Part shown: piece after piece, positions 44,824-53,821 of the stretch | How the letters are laid out: every line of letters starts with the position of its first letter | Position numbering within the stretch: the first letter of the stretch is position 1 | Assembly (NCBI GenBank): GCA_964496005.1 | Contig: CAZBWW010000003.1 | Span: 1-57,864, forward strand | Direction of reading: 5' to 3' | From: CAZBWW01 sp964496005 | Lineage (GTDB): Bacteria > Patescibacteriota > WWE3 > UBA101185 > UBA10185 | Length of the DNA: 57,864 nt | Notes under the pieces: generated by a model | What the model saw: the letters and a program-made list of their open reading frames with translations, nothing else | What the model was told of the DNA's origin: nothing | Databases searched by the model: none | Program-made: the position numbers and the translations under genes

Positions 44824-45798
44824 ATGGAACAGGCAATACACGCAATTCAAAACGAAATAGCCCATGTAAAACAACAGCTAACTGACAACAAAAAGTTGCT
44901 TGACTCAGCCGCTGCGAATGACACTGATTTTCAGGAAATGGTTAATGAAGAATGCAAAAAACTTGAAAAGCAGCTTCAAAATCTAGAGGATAGCCTTACA
45001 GCTGTAACTGAAAACTATGGAGATGAATCTGAAAATAGTTCGACAGGCGGGGTAACTGCACAAATAAACCCGAAAGTAGCTATTATAGAGGTGCGTGCCG
45101 GTACAGGCGGTGTGGAAGCAGGGTTGTTCGCTATGGACTTGTACCATATGTATACAAAATTTGTAGAAAAACAGGGTTGGAAACTAGAAACTGTGTTTTT
45201 TTCGGAAAATGAATTAGGCGGAATCAAAACAGCAGTTGTCAGAGTTACAGGTCCCAATGCGTACAGACTATTTAGATATGAGTCAGGCGTACATCGAGTA
45301 CAAAGAGTGCCCGTAACTGAATCTTCAGGCCGTATACATACGTCAGCTGCAACGGTTGCGGTTTTACCGGAATTAAAAAAAGCCCACATTGAAATTAAAA
45401 AAGAAGACTTAGCATGGGATTTCTTTAGATCGGGCGGTGCCGGTGGCCAAAATGTAAATAAAGTATCTACTGCAGTACGGTTAACACACATACCAACCGG
45501 GATTGTTATTGAATGTCAACAAGAGCGTACTCAAGGCAAAAACCGGGAAAAAGCCATGCAAATGCTTGAGGCTAGTTTATTTACACTAATGCAAGAACAA
45601 AAAGTCCAAAAAATCGGTGATCTACGAGCGGCTCAGATAAAATCAGGGGATAGAAGTGACAAAATAAGAACGTATAACTATCCGCAGGATCGCGTAACTG
45701 ACCATCGGCTTGGCAAAAGCTGGCACAATATACCTGCCATCATGAACGGTGAGATTGAGAAAATACTGGAGGCTACAGCAAGTGGGACCAGCACATAG
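44824..45798 (+). CDS. prfA: peptide chain release factor 1
   Basis: 324 aa; RF1 normally has about 355-360. It reads UAA and UAG. The N-terminal helical domain is shortened by about 40 residues. Domain 2-3 signatures are VRAGTGGVEAGLFA, RVQRVPVTESSGRIHTSAA (RF1-type) and the catalytic GGQ in RSGGAGGQNVNKV, then YNYPQDRVTDHR. It directly follows tRNA-Ile with no good Shine-Dalgarno sequence. Confidence 0.96.
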   Translation: MEQAIHAIQNEIAHVKQQLTDNKKLLDSAAANDTDFQEMVNEECKKLEKQLQNLEDSLTAVTENYGDESENSSTGGVTAQINPKVAIIEVRAGTGGVEAGLFAMDLYHMYTKFVEKQGWKLETVFFSENELGGIKTAVVRVTGPNAYRLFRYESGVHRVQRVPVTESSGRIHTSAATVAVLPELKKAHIEIKKEDLAWDFFRSGGAGGQNVNKVSTAVRLTHIPTGIVIECQQERTQGKNREKAMQMLEASLFTLMQEQKVQKIGDLRAAQIKSGDRSDKIRTYNYPQDRVTDHRLGKSWHNIPAIMNGEIEKILEATASGTST

Positions 45799-45809
45799 CT
45801 AGTTTACAA

Positions 45810-46952
45810 TTAAAAATTAGCGGGAGCTTCACCCAGTCTAACTTCAATTTCAAGCTCTTCTCCACCACNNNNNNNNNNTTTCGCAACAATATCCCCTACT
45901 GAAGTGTCCTCATCTATCTGCTCACCGTCAATTTTTACTATAATATCTCCTTGCTCTACTCCGGCATCGTCTGCAGGCGAATCAGGCAATACTCTTGATA
46001 CAAAAGCACCTTCTGGCAACCGCCTAATTTCAGCCACGTCTTTAGTTACAATAGAATATGAAACTCCCATATATGGCCGAATGATCTTTCCCGTAGTTAA
46101 AAACGACTCTAAAATCGGTTTTAGGGTATTTACAGGAATAGCAAACCCTATATTTTCAGTGCCCTGCCCTACGGCAACATTAATGCCAATAACCTGACCA
46201 CCTGAATTAAGCAACGGACCACCGGAATTTCCGGGATTTAAAGCCGCATCTGTCTGGATAATACTTTCGTATGTTTTAAAATCGTTGGCAAACGGGCCTG
46301 ACGAGGCGGTGACATCCCGCGAAACACCTGAAACCACACCAACTGTAACAGTATTTTGATACTGCCCTAAGGCATTTCCAATTGCAATAGCTGTTTGCCC
46401 TACTTTTAAGCTATCTGAATCACCTAACTCAACAGTCGGTAAATTATCCGCATCAATCTCTAGAATTGCCAAATCAGTTAACCGGTCTAAATGAATCGTC
46501 TCAACATCATACGTTTCACCATCTTTTAACACTACGGAATAGTCACCGTCTACGCTATCAACAACGTGGCTGTTAGTTACAATTATACCGTCGGCGGATA
46601 CTATAAAACCCGTACCTATACCATCCTCGCTTGAAAACGGCCCTGAAAACGGATCGAACGCCACAGTTTCTACTATAATTGAAACCACAGCAGGCGACAC
46701 AGTATCAACTACATTTATAATTGTAGATTCCTCCTCTATAACAGTTGTATTTAGAATTTTTGACGGGGATTGTGATGTATTTTTGCCGGTAAAACCGGAA
46801 ATACCAAAATCCGTCAGCAACGACGTAAAGTCACCTACATACTGCCCAAAACTTTTTTTACTGGAATAAGAAGCTAATACAACAATAATTAATAAAAATA
46901 AACTAAACCAGAATATACCGAATTTCATTTTTTTATCATTATCGGTAGGCAT
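45810..46952 (-). CDS. HtrA/Deg-family serine protease (contains assembly gap)
   Basis: About 380 aa. N-terminal membrane anchor (about 12-28), then a trypsin-like domain with catalytic His (TNSHVVD), Asp (TDLAILEI) and Ser (LNPGNSGGPLL), and one PDZ domain (about 290-375). Ten Ns at 45869-45878 fall in the last PDZ strands; the frame is kept across them, so the true gap may be near 10 nt. It degrades or refolds misfolded extracytoplasmic proteins. TATAAT lies 10 nt before the ATG. A Ctp protease gene precedes it. Confidence 0.93.
   Translation of the reverse strand: MPTDNDKKMKFGIFWFSLFLLIIVVLASYSSKKSFGQYVGDFTSLLTDFGISGFTGKNTSQSPSKILNTTVIEEESTIINVVDTVSPAVVSIIVETVAFDPFSGPFSSEDGIGTGFIVSADGIIVTNSHVVDSVDGDYSVVLKDGETYDVETIHLDRLTDLAILEIDADNLPTVELGDSDSLKVGQTAIAIGNALGQYQNTVTVGVVSGVSRDVTASSGPFANDFKTYESIIQTDAALNPGNSGGPLLNSGGQVIGINVAVGQGTENIGFAIPVNTLKPILESFLTTGKIIRPYMGVSYSIVTKDVAEIRRLPEGAFVSRVLPDSPADDAGVEQGDIIVKIDGEQIDEDTSVGDIVAKXXXXGGEELEIEVRLGEAPANF
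45869..45878. other. assembly gap (10 N)
   Basis: Ten undetermined bases inside the PDZ-coding end of the HtrA gene. The nominal length keeps the frame open to a normal C-terminus. Confidence 0.99.
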
Positions 46953-47023
46953 AGTACTGCAAATTATATAATATACCGCGAACTTATCAAGCTAAATTTA
47001 ATATTTTAAATTAATACGTAAAG

Positions 47024-48241
47024 TTATATTTTTTTTGCGAGTTCAATAGCTGTTTCGAGTTGGGTATCAACTTCTTGCTTAATATCTTCCTCGTCCTGCT
47101 CAACCACTAAATCAGGTGTAATACCCTCGCCGTGCACCCAAACTTTTTCGGGCGTGAGCCATTTTGACACAGTAATGTGTACACCGGAACCATCCTCAAA
47201 GTCTTTAGCATCTTGTATAGTTCCTTTTCCAAATGATTTTTGACCAAGCAAAGTTGCATCAATATTTGATTTTAGCGCTGCCGCCAAAATTTCTGACGCT
47301 GATGCGCTACCTTCATCAATTAGTACAATTACCTGAGGCACAGTGCCAAACGCACCAACCCGCTCTGTTTTCATCGGAATTTGCTCGCCGGTCGCGCTTT
47401 CTTGGTACAAAACAACACCGTCTGCAAAGAACTCCTCTGCAATCTCAACTGCGGACCCTAAATAACCACCCGGATTGCCACGTAAGTCTAAGATAACAAC
47501 ATCAAGTTCTTCCATTTGCGAATTCATTTCAGCTACCGATTTTTGCCAATTCTCAACAGTATCGCCGCCAAACCTGCTTAATCTTATATAGCCTATTCCG
47601 TCACCCTTATCTTCCCAGGTTACACTATCTACGGTAATTACACCTCGCTTAATTACAGCTTCAAAAGGCTCTTCGGCATCTCTTTGCAATGTTAACGTAA
47701 CGACAGTACCTGACTCGCCACGTATCTTTGATACCGCCTCAGTTAAAGAAAGACCAACTGTACTGGTACCATCAATACTTAATATCTTATCGCCTGCCCG
47801 GACACCTGCAGCCTGTGCCGGTGAACCATCTAATGGCGCGACGATTATCAACTGTTCGTCCCGAATGCCAAGCTCTGCTCCAATCCCTTGATAAGTACCG
47901 TTAATCGAATTATTGACTGTTTCATTTAATTCCGGTGGTAAAAATGATGTATATGGATCGCCTAAGGACTGGACCATACCCTCGATAGCGCCATACATCA
48001 TTGCCTGCCCATCTACCGGTCGTTCCAGATATGTACTTTGTACTAGCTCCCAGACTTCCCAAAATAGCGCAAAATCAACTTCCTGATCTCCTGGATACTG
48101 ATTAGTAATTTTTATTTCAGGCGGGTTTTTTCTTAATTCAAAAAGATAGCCGGCTTTTCCAAAATAATAGCCTGCAAAAAAAGTACCAACGGCAATTAAG
48201 AAAGTGACAAAAATAAGCTGAAATTTTGTAAGTCTACTCAT
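47024..48241 (-). CDS. C-terminal processing peptidase (S41 family)
   Basis: 405 aa. N-terminal membrane anchor (about 7-28), a PDZ domain (IGAELGIRDEQLIIV ... VRAGDKILSIDG) and the S41 catalytic part with LDLRGNPGG, the Ser in DEGSASASEI and the Lys in SFGKGTIQ. It cleaves extracytoplasmic proteins at their C-termini. Downstream is HtrA, upstream a conserved pair of unknown proteins, all on one strand. Confidence 0.95.
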   Translation of the reverse strand: MSRLTKFQLIFVTFLIAVGTFFAGYYFGKAGYLFELRKNPPEIKITNQYPGDQEVDFALFWEVWELVQSTYLERPVDGQAMMYGAIEGMVQSLGDPYTSFLPPELNETVNNSINGTYQGIGAELGIRDEQLIIVAPLDGSPAQAAGVRAGDKILSIDGTSTVGLSLTEAVSKIRGESGTVVTLTLQRDAEEPFEAVIKRGVITVDSVTWEDKGDGIGYIRLSRFGGDTVENWQKSVAEMNSQMEELDVVILDLRGNPGGYLGSAVEIAEEFFADGVVLYQESATGEQIPMKTERVGAFGTVPQVIVLIDEGSASASEILAAALKSNIDATLLGQKSFGKGTIQDAKDFEDGSGVHITVSKWLTPEKVWVHGEGITPDLVVEQDEEDIKQEVDTQLETAIELAKKI

Positions 48242-48259
48242 AATTAATACAAGGCGGAA

Positions 48260-49243
48260 TTAAGCCAGGGCGAAAATGTTCGGTATCCTAACCTGTACGG
48301 TCTCGCCGGACTTATCGAGTTTAACATATATGGTTTCGCTTTGCACATCCTCAATAAACCCTGTATCACCAAAATGATACTTCTCCATCAATATTACCTT
48401 TAAACCAATTTTCACCTCCCGCAACGTGTTTGTTACAGGATCCTTCTTGAAAGCGTTTTCCGGCGGCATTGGTATTTGCAGCTTCCCGGCAACGCCATCA
48501 AAAAGGACATGCCTATTTGAAATAGTTTTTAGAAACTCAAACACATACATAGGTGTTTCCAGATGCCCAAACCCCGTCATAATAGCTAATGGCAGCTTTT
48601 GCAATCTAGCAAGATTATATGCGTTTTTATCAATACTACCCCCAAATACCGCACCCATCCTCAACTCAATAGCTTTTTCTACGACCGGTTTTCTAATGTG
48701 ATGGCCAACATAAATTACTTTATTTAGACCGCTGCTCGGAAATTTTTCCAAATACTCCATGTCGAGTAGTTCAGAAGGATTTGGAAATACTACTAACTCA
48801 CCCATAACGTTCTGAGAGGTATGCATCACAAAATCTAAATCCACGGTTTGCGTCTTTATGAAAACCGACATTGCAGGCTCTATTCTTTCTACTGTTCCCC
48901 ACGCTCCGGACAATATCCATATATCTCTCTTTTCCTGCGAAAAAACCAATTTGTTATTATTGTGTTCTACATATCCGTTATAAGGGGCGACAAAACTTTT
49001 TAGTAAACCTATTTTGCCCATTTGTTCGCCTTTATACAATAGATCACCTGCTGCCGCTTTTTTTGTTAACCTTATTTTTGGATCAAGTGTTATAAACTCT
49101 CTTGATACCTTGCTTTTCCCAATTTTTGTAAAAGGCAAGACCGGGTCTCCTTCCTTTACAACCAACATTCCTTGCTCCGGAAGTCTTCGTTCTATTAGTA
49201 CCTCGGTTGAGTACTTTAATTTGCTATAAATCGGTATATGCAT
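48260..49243 (-). CDS. uncharacterised protein with barrel-like N-domain and KOW-like C-domain
   Basis: 327 aa, no signal peptide or membrane helix. The N-terminal 110 aa alternate short beta strands with Gly/Pro turns (GDPVLPFTKIG, FVAPYNGYVEH), like a barrel-sandwich fold. The middle (about 140-260) is alpha/beta with IYVGHHIRKPVVEKAI and AVFGGSIDKNAYN. The last 60 aa (VKIGLKVILMEKYHFGDTGFIEDV) resemble a KOW motif. It is 5 nt downstream of the next gene, suggesting a joint function. Family not recognised. Confidence 0.65.
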   Translation of the reverse strand: MHIPIYSKLKYSTEVLIERRLPEQGMLVVKEGDPVLPFTKIGKSKVSREFITLDPKIRLTKKAAAGDLLYKGEQMGKIGLLKSFVAPYNGYVEHNNNKLVFSQEKRDIWILSGAWGTVERIEPAMSVFIKTQTVDLDFVMHTSQNVMGELVVFPNPSELLDMEYLEKFPSSGLNKVIYVGHHIRKPVVEKAIELRMGAVFGGSIDKNAYNLARLQKLPLAIMTGFGHLETPMYVFEFLKTISNRHVLFDGVAGKLQIPMPPENAFKKDPVTNTLREVKIGLKVILMEKYHFGDTGFIEDVQSETIYVKLDKSGETVQVRIPNIFALA

Positions 49244-49248
49244 ATGCG

Positions 49249-50181
49249 CTAAATCTTATTTAATGCCTGAATTATGGCATCGATTTCGATCTCCTTATAC
49301 TCTCTAACTGCGTTTTTATCTCGGGTATCAAAAATTACCCCCAGTTCCCCGCCAAACACGCGCTGCTCCATCTGCCCTTCGGAATTCTTAATCAGTATAT
49401 GGGCTTCGTTTCCGCGCTCAAGCGGGACTATAAATAATTTATTTGGTTCTAATTCGATCATTTGTGAGGTACCAACATCAGTCTTATATAAACATTCGGT
49501 TTTGCCGGGAGAGTTAACAAGTGTACCCAAAGGCGCAAATTCCTCATCTAAACCAATCATAAGCATATGTGGAAAAAAATTCTTTTTATCAATTCTTAAG
49601 TTAAAAATTCCCGGTTGTTTTACTGTGTCAAACACCAGCAAATACGATAACGGGGGATTTGTATCAAAATCTATAAATCTATCTCCAGTAAACAACACAC
49701 CTGTTCCCATAAATTTATACTCACTTCCAACCATTATTGACCTTAGCAATGTATCTTTAACGTTTACATCGTGAGTGTCTGATGAAAATAGATTGGGGTA
49801 AATTCCCATGTTTGCCAACAAATTGTCATCACTATCATATAAAGTAAGGGGCGTATAAGAATTATAACTGTGATTGACCGCTACCATGTTCCTGGTCATA
49901 TAAACATAATTCTCGGGCAAACTGGTAAGCAAGCATAAAGATTTTTTTATCTCAAATGGAATTTTTGGTATATCAAGCACACCAATAGCGTGTATTTCAC
50001 ATTCCTTTAGTTTTACTCCAAGTTCCTTAGCGGCTAACTCAAAAACATCCTTATAAAACTGTTCTTTTGTAAAAATGGTGCCAAATATTGATTCTGAATA
50101 GGTATACGGAAACTTAAATAGCTTCCTACCTAACGCAAAAGATAACTCTGATGTACCTTCGTAAAAGGACAGTATGTACAT
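49249..50181 (-). CDS. uncharacterised protein, weak MutL(GlmL)-like C-terminus
   Basis: 310 aa, soluble. Its C-terminal FGGELGVIFDTR recalls the GGxLGVIIDxRG element of the glutamate-mutase MutL family; the N-terminal half (SFYEGTSELSFALG) could be an actin-like fold. Both are tentative. TATCAT with upstream TG lies 6 nt before the ATG, so it begins a probable leaderless transcript that includes the gene at 48260. It follows rpsR. Confidence 0.6.
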   Translation of the reverse strand: MYILSFYEGTSELSFALGRKLFKFPYTYSESIFGTIFTKEQFYKDVFELAAKELGVKLKECEIHAIGVLDIPKIPFEIKKSLCLLTSLPENYVYMTRNMVAVNHSYNSYTPLTLYDSDDNLLANMGIYPNLFSSDTHDVNVKDTLLRSIMVGSEYKFMGTGVLFTGDRFIDFDTNPPLSYLLVFDTVKQPGIFNLRIDKKNFFPHMLMIGLDEEFAPLGTLVNSPGKTECLYKTDVGTSQMIELEPNKLFIVPLERGNEAHILIKNSEGQMEQRVFGGELGVIFDTRDKNAVREYKEIEIDAIIQALNKI

Positions 50182-50199
50182 ACCTATATGATAGCATCT

Positions 50200-50454
50200 T
50201 TAGAGTGCGTGTCTATCAGTATAGGGCAAAAGTGCCATGTATCTAGCCTTTTTTATCTCTTTCGCAAGAAGTCTTTGATTTTTAGCACTAACACCACTTC
50301 GACTCTGTGGAATAATCTTTCCGCGATCTGAAATGAATCTGCGCAAAATCAGTACATCTTTATAATTAGGTTTGGTGTTTGTTTTAGTAAAATAGCACTC
50401 ACCAACCTCTTGCTTTCGAATTGTTACTTTTGTCTTTTTTTTCGCTTTTGGCAT
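50200..50454 (-). CDS. rpsR: 30S ribosomal protein S18
   Basis: 84 aa. Core NYKDVLILRRFISDRGKIIPQSRSGVSAKNQRLLAKEIKKARYMALLPY is the standard S18 sequence. It binds S6 in the small-subunit platform. Last of the classical rpsF-ssb-rpsR order. N-terminal Lys-rich tail; no Shine-Dalgarno sequence. Confidence 0.97.
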   Translation of the reverse strand: MPKAKKKTKVTIRKQEVGECYFTKTNTKPNYKDVLILRRFISDRGKIIPQSRSGVSAKNQRLLAKEIKKARYMALLPYTDRHAL

Positions 50455-50476
50455 AAAACTTATAGATTACTATAAT

Positions 50477-50977
50477 TTAATCCTCTTTTTTTCCTTTTTT
50501 GTCTTTTTTGTTCTTTTTAGCGTCGGCTTCGTTGTCTATTTCTTCCAACAACTCATCAATATTGATGTCATCAGAAGCACCGCCGTCATCTTCACCATAA
50601 TGTGTTAACTCTTCATCCATTGAGCTCTGCCCGCCCATGCCCTTTCCGCGTGCCAATACGATCATCTCGTCAATGTTTACTTCCGTTTTGTATCTTTTTA
50701 TGCTGTCGTCCCCTACCCAATTTCTGGTCTGCAACCTGCCTTCTACGTAAACTTTTGTCCCTTTTTGCAACAGTTGTCCGCACAGCTCAGCAAGTTTATT
50801 CCATGAAACTACGTTGTGAAAATCTACTGCTTCTTTCTGCTCACCCTCTACGCTCCAAGACCTATTTGTTGCAACCGTAAAGTTTGCGACTGCTGTTCCT
50901 TGTGGTGTGTATCTTACTTCCGGGTCCCTTGTAAGGTTACCAATTAATATTACTTTGTTTACATCTCTGTTAGCCAT
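50477..50977 (-). CDS. ssb: single-stranded DNA-binding protein
   Basis: 166 aa. OB fold begins NKVILIGNLTRDPEVRYTPQGTAVANFTVATNRSW and ends near residue 110; the rest is acidic and Lys-rich. The canonical DDIPF tip is replaced by NKKDKKGKKED. Strong Shine-Dalgarno sequence AAGGAGG before the ATG, rare in this window. It lies between rpsF and rpsR. Confidence 0.97.
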   Translation of the reverse strand: MANRDVNKVILIGNLTRDPEVRYTPQGTAVANFTVATNRSWSVEGEQKEAVDFHNVVSWNKLAELCGQLLQKGTKVYVEGRLQTRNWVGDDSIKRYKTEVNIDEMIVLARGKGMGGQSSMDEELTHYGEDDGGASDDINIDELLEEIDNEADAKKNKKDKKGKKED

Positions 50978-51067
50978 TGATGCCTCCTTGAATTGCTACT
51001 GTCGCGTGTTTATAGTCGCCAGCTTACCTTTTGTGTGGTGCACTCCGATAAAGTTGCGACGACTACC

Positions 51068-51352
51068 TCACTCTGTAGCAGTAATTAAATACCTGACTAA
51101 TCCGTTCAATAAATTTAGCTTCTGTTTCAATTTGGACATATTTCCCGTGTCCAGTTCAAAATAAATTATCTCGTAATAACCCTCGGTTTCGTTCTTAATT
51201 TCATATGCAAATGTCCTCTTACCCCACACGTCGGTATCTAAAATTTTACCTTTATTCGCAGTTATTAGGTCTTTTATGGTGTTTGAGATCTTTCTCGCTC
51301 CGTCTTCACCAAGACTTGTTTGTGTAATTGTCATTAACTCGTATTTGGCCAT
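51068..51352 (-). CDS. rpsF: 30S ribosomal protein S6
   Basis: 94 aa, start MAKYELMTITQTSLGEDGARK and the strand pair WGKRTFAYEIKNETEGYYEIIYFE are typical. It binds S18 and 16S rRNA. First gene of the rpsF-ssb-rpsR operon. No good Shine-Dalgarno sequence. Confidence 0.95.
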   Translation of the reverse strand: MAKYELMTITQTSLGEDGARKISNTIKDLITANKGKILDTDVWGKRTFAYEIKNETEGYYEIIYFELDTGNMSKLKQKLNLLNGLVRYLITATE

Positions 51353-51492
51353 AATCTTTTTTTGCGCTTATTGACACTTAAAATTACCTTCAGCGCAGCT
51401 ATATTTGTAACAAATGTAAGTTAAAATGTCTATACTTTGGTGTCTATTGCGAGTAGAGATGATTTTAATCCTATGAGTTTAAGGCGCATTCG

Positions 51493-52635
51493 TCATTTAC
51501 CAATCTTATATTCCACAATATCGCCATCTTGCATAACATATTCCTTGCCTTCCAGCCGCAAGAGCCCAAGTTCCTTGACTTTCTTAAAACTCCCCGCTGT
51601 AAGCAAATCAACATAAGAAATAACATCTGCTTTTATAAAACTTTTTTCAAAGTCGGTATGTATTTCACCGGCTGCCTGCGGTGCTTTTGTATCTTTTTTT
51701 ATAGTCCACGCGCGAATCTCATCAGGCCCCTGCGTAAAAAATGTTTGTAGGTTTAGCAGTTTATATCCAACCCTGATAACTTTATCTAAACCGCCCTCGG
51801 CTATACCCAGTTCATTCAGGTACTCTAACTGTTCGTTTTCTGCCAAAACACTTAGTTCTGCTTCAATTTTTGCACATAAATAAACGTTGTTTATATAGTT
51901 AATACCGTTGTTATGAGTATTATATTTGCTCAAGTTACTGTCTCCCACGTTGTAAATATAAATTACCGGCTTGATGGTTAATAAATTAAGTTGCGCTAGG
52001 ATAGTTTTAACATCTTCACTGCTTCCTAAATCTGCCGAGACACCTTCATCTAACCTACCGGCTGAACTTAACAGCTCGGACACCGGTTTACCGGAATTTA
52101 ACAATTCGTACGCCTCTTTATAAATACCTAATACCTGTAAAGCTTTTTTGGATTTGTCTTTTTTTGTATCGGTTTCCTGCCTGACAACAGCTTTTTCCAT
52201 AGTTTGCAAATCCGCAAGAATTAATTCAGTCTCAATTGTTTTCATATCATCGTCGGGACTTATCGAACCCTCCCGCACAATATTCTCATCCTCAAAATCC
52301 CTTAACACATGGGCAATAGCCCCAACCTCCCGGATATGACTTAAAAACTTATTTCCAAGCCCCTGCCCTTCCGCAGCGCCTTTAACTAACCCTGCAATAT
52401 CTACAAATTTAACGGTTGTTGGAGTAATTTTTTTTGTGGGTGCGCCGGTTTCCTGCTCAAAAATCTGCGCGATTTTGTATAGTCGTGGGTCAGGCACGTC
52501 AACTATACCTATATTCGGCTCGATTGTGGCAAACGGGTAGTTTGCTACTAAAGCCTGCTGCCGTTTTAATAAGGCGTTAAAGAGTGTTGATTTGCCCACG
52601 TTTGGTAGGCCTATGATGCCAATAGAAAGACTCAT
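51493..52635 (-). CDS. ychF: ribosome-binding ATPase YchF
   Basis: 380 aa Obg-family protein that favours ATP. P-loop GLPNVGKSTLFNAL, switch KFVDIAGLVKGAAEGQGLGNKFLSHIRE, NxxE-type base motif region (IYIYNVGD), coiled coil and C-terminal TGS domain with IRAWTIKKDTKAPQAAGEIHTDFEK. Its ATG follows the Fic stop by one base, so the two form a translationally coupled operon. Confidence 0.97.
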   Translation of the reverse strand: MSLSIGIIGLPNVGKSTLFNALLKRQQALVANYPFATIEPNIGIVDVPDPRLYKIAQIFEQETGAPTKKITPTTVKFVDIAGLVKGAAEGQGLGNKFLSHIREVGAIAHVLRDFEDENIVREGSISPDDDMKTIETELILADLQTMEKAVVRQETDTKKDKSKKALQVLGIYKEAYELLNSGKPVSELLSSAGRLDEGVSADLGSSEDVKTILAQLNLLTIKPVIYIYNVGDSNLSKYNTHNNGINYINNVYLCAKIEAELSVLAENEQLEYLNELGIAEGGLDKVIRVGYKLLNLQTFFTQGPDEIRAWTIKKDTKAPQAAGEIHTDFEKSFIKADVISYVDLLTAGSFKKVKELGLLRLEGKEYVMQDGDIVEYKIGK

Positions 52636-52636
52636 A

Positions 52637-53665
52637 CTACTTTAAAGTGTAGTAGGTTGCCCTACCCTTTCCCTCTCTTTTTATTAAACCCAATCTTATC
52701 AATTTATCAAAGTCCAAAGCCCTGGTAGCTCTTGCTCTATCAGTCAGCTTGGAATAATCCGAGTCGGTTATAAACTCATGCTCTTCAATGTGATTTAGCA
52801 TTTTCTGGTGGTAGTCTTTTAGCGAAGTTGTCGGATCAACACCAACTTTAGTTAACTCTACGGACACGCGTAGCAATTCATCAACTATTCCGTCAGTAAA
52901 GTATTCCATCCATTTAGTAAAGTCTAAATTATTCTTTATTTCGTAATAATTACCAAACACACCGACATTCTGGAAGTATTTGGTGACATTTTTGTTGTAG
53001 TAATTCTCAAAACTGAACAAATTGAATGTATCTAAACCCATATTCGCCAGCAATAACTTGGTCAATAGCCTTACTGTTCTGCCATTCCCATCCACAAAAG
53101 GATGAATTATTACAAATTGCTTATGGAACAACCCCGCAAGTAATACAGAATCGATATTTTCCTCGTTTTTGTTTACAAACTCTAGTAATTCAGCTACCAA
53201 CGCATCTACATCTTTGGCATCTGGAGGTAAATACACAGTTTCACCCGTACTGGGATTATTAACAACTACAGGAACATTTCTATAACTACCTATTTTTTCT
53301 CTTGGCAAAAGATCAGTTACAACTTTTTTGTGAATAGCTAGCACAAGTTCATCATCAACTTTTATGTTTTTTCCTAATAGTTTCTTCAAATAAATTAAAG
53401 CGTCATTGTAGTTAAGCACTTCCTTTTCACTATCTCTAGCATGCTCTGGTTTGTTTTTTAGAATTTTTTTAACCTCGGTTAATGGTAACGGGTTACCTTC
53501 GATGCGTGTGGAAGAATGTACAGACAAACTTACTGCATTTTTTTCTAACCTCATTTTAACCGTGTCTGGAAAACGTTTATTATTTAACAGTGTTTTTATC
53601 ATTGTAATCTGCTTGATATTATCAAGTAATTTGGGAGTTATCGTATATTTAGGCTTAAATTTCAT
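52637..53665 (-). CDS. Fic-domain AMP transferase
   Basis: 342 aa. Fic motif HPFVDGNGR with catalytic H188. An inhibitory motif SSTRIEGN (51-58) lies N-terminal, so this is a class II self-inhibited enzyme. The flap (TGETVYLPP, 140-148) is present. A winged-helix-like C-terminus (about 280-342) is usual for Fic/DOC-HTH proteins. Such enzymes AMPylate or otherwise modify proteins. Its promoter is very strong by sequence (TTGACA-17-TAATAT) with ATG 6 nt on. It is directly coupled to ychF. Confidence 0.93.
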   Translation of the reverse strand: MKFKPKYTITPKLLDNIKQITMIKTLLNNKRFPDTVKMRLEKNAVSLSVHSSTRIEGNPLPLTEVKKILKNKPEHARDSEKEVLNYNDALIYLKKLLGKNIKVDDELVLAIHKKVVTDLLPREKIGSYRNVPVVVNNPSTGETVYLPPDAKDVDALVAELLEFVNKNEENIDSVLLAGLFHKQFVIIHPFVDGNGRTVRLLTKLLLANMGLDTFNLFSFENYYNKNVTKYFQNVGVFGNYYEIKNNLDFTKWMEYFTDGIVDELLRVSVELTKVGVDPTTSLKDYHQKMLNHIEEHEFITDSDYSKLTDRARATRALDFDKLIRLGLIKREGKGRATYYTLK

Positions 53666-53700
53666 AGACGAATATTAGACAATAATTAGACGATTGTCAA
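53666..53700 (-). promoter_or_regulatory. leaderless fic-ychF promoter with 11-bp phased GTCTAAT repeats
   Basis: TTGACA (53695-53700), 17-nt spacer, TAATAT (53672-53677), 6 nt, ATG 53665. Two GTCTAAT words and a final GTCTATG, spaced exactly 11 bp, run from the spacer through the start codon and may be an operator. Confidence 0.65.
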
Positions 53701-53821
53701 TTGCGCTCACAATTAGATGACGAAATTAGCTGATTTACGATGTAATTATAGCTCTGAAACAAATTTTTTAATGAGTGTAGGTTATTATTATATGTACAAA
53801 AATTAATCAAAGAACGTTTTT

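Noticed and set aside
53666..53740. AATTGTGAGCG on the minus strand upstream of fic, identical to half of the lac operator.
   Set aside because: The second half does not match, no LacI-family gene is present, and a single 11-bp match is weak; the 11-bp phased GTCTA words are the better operator candidate.
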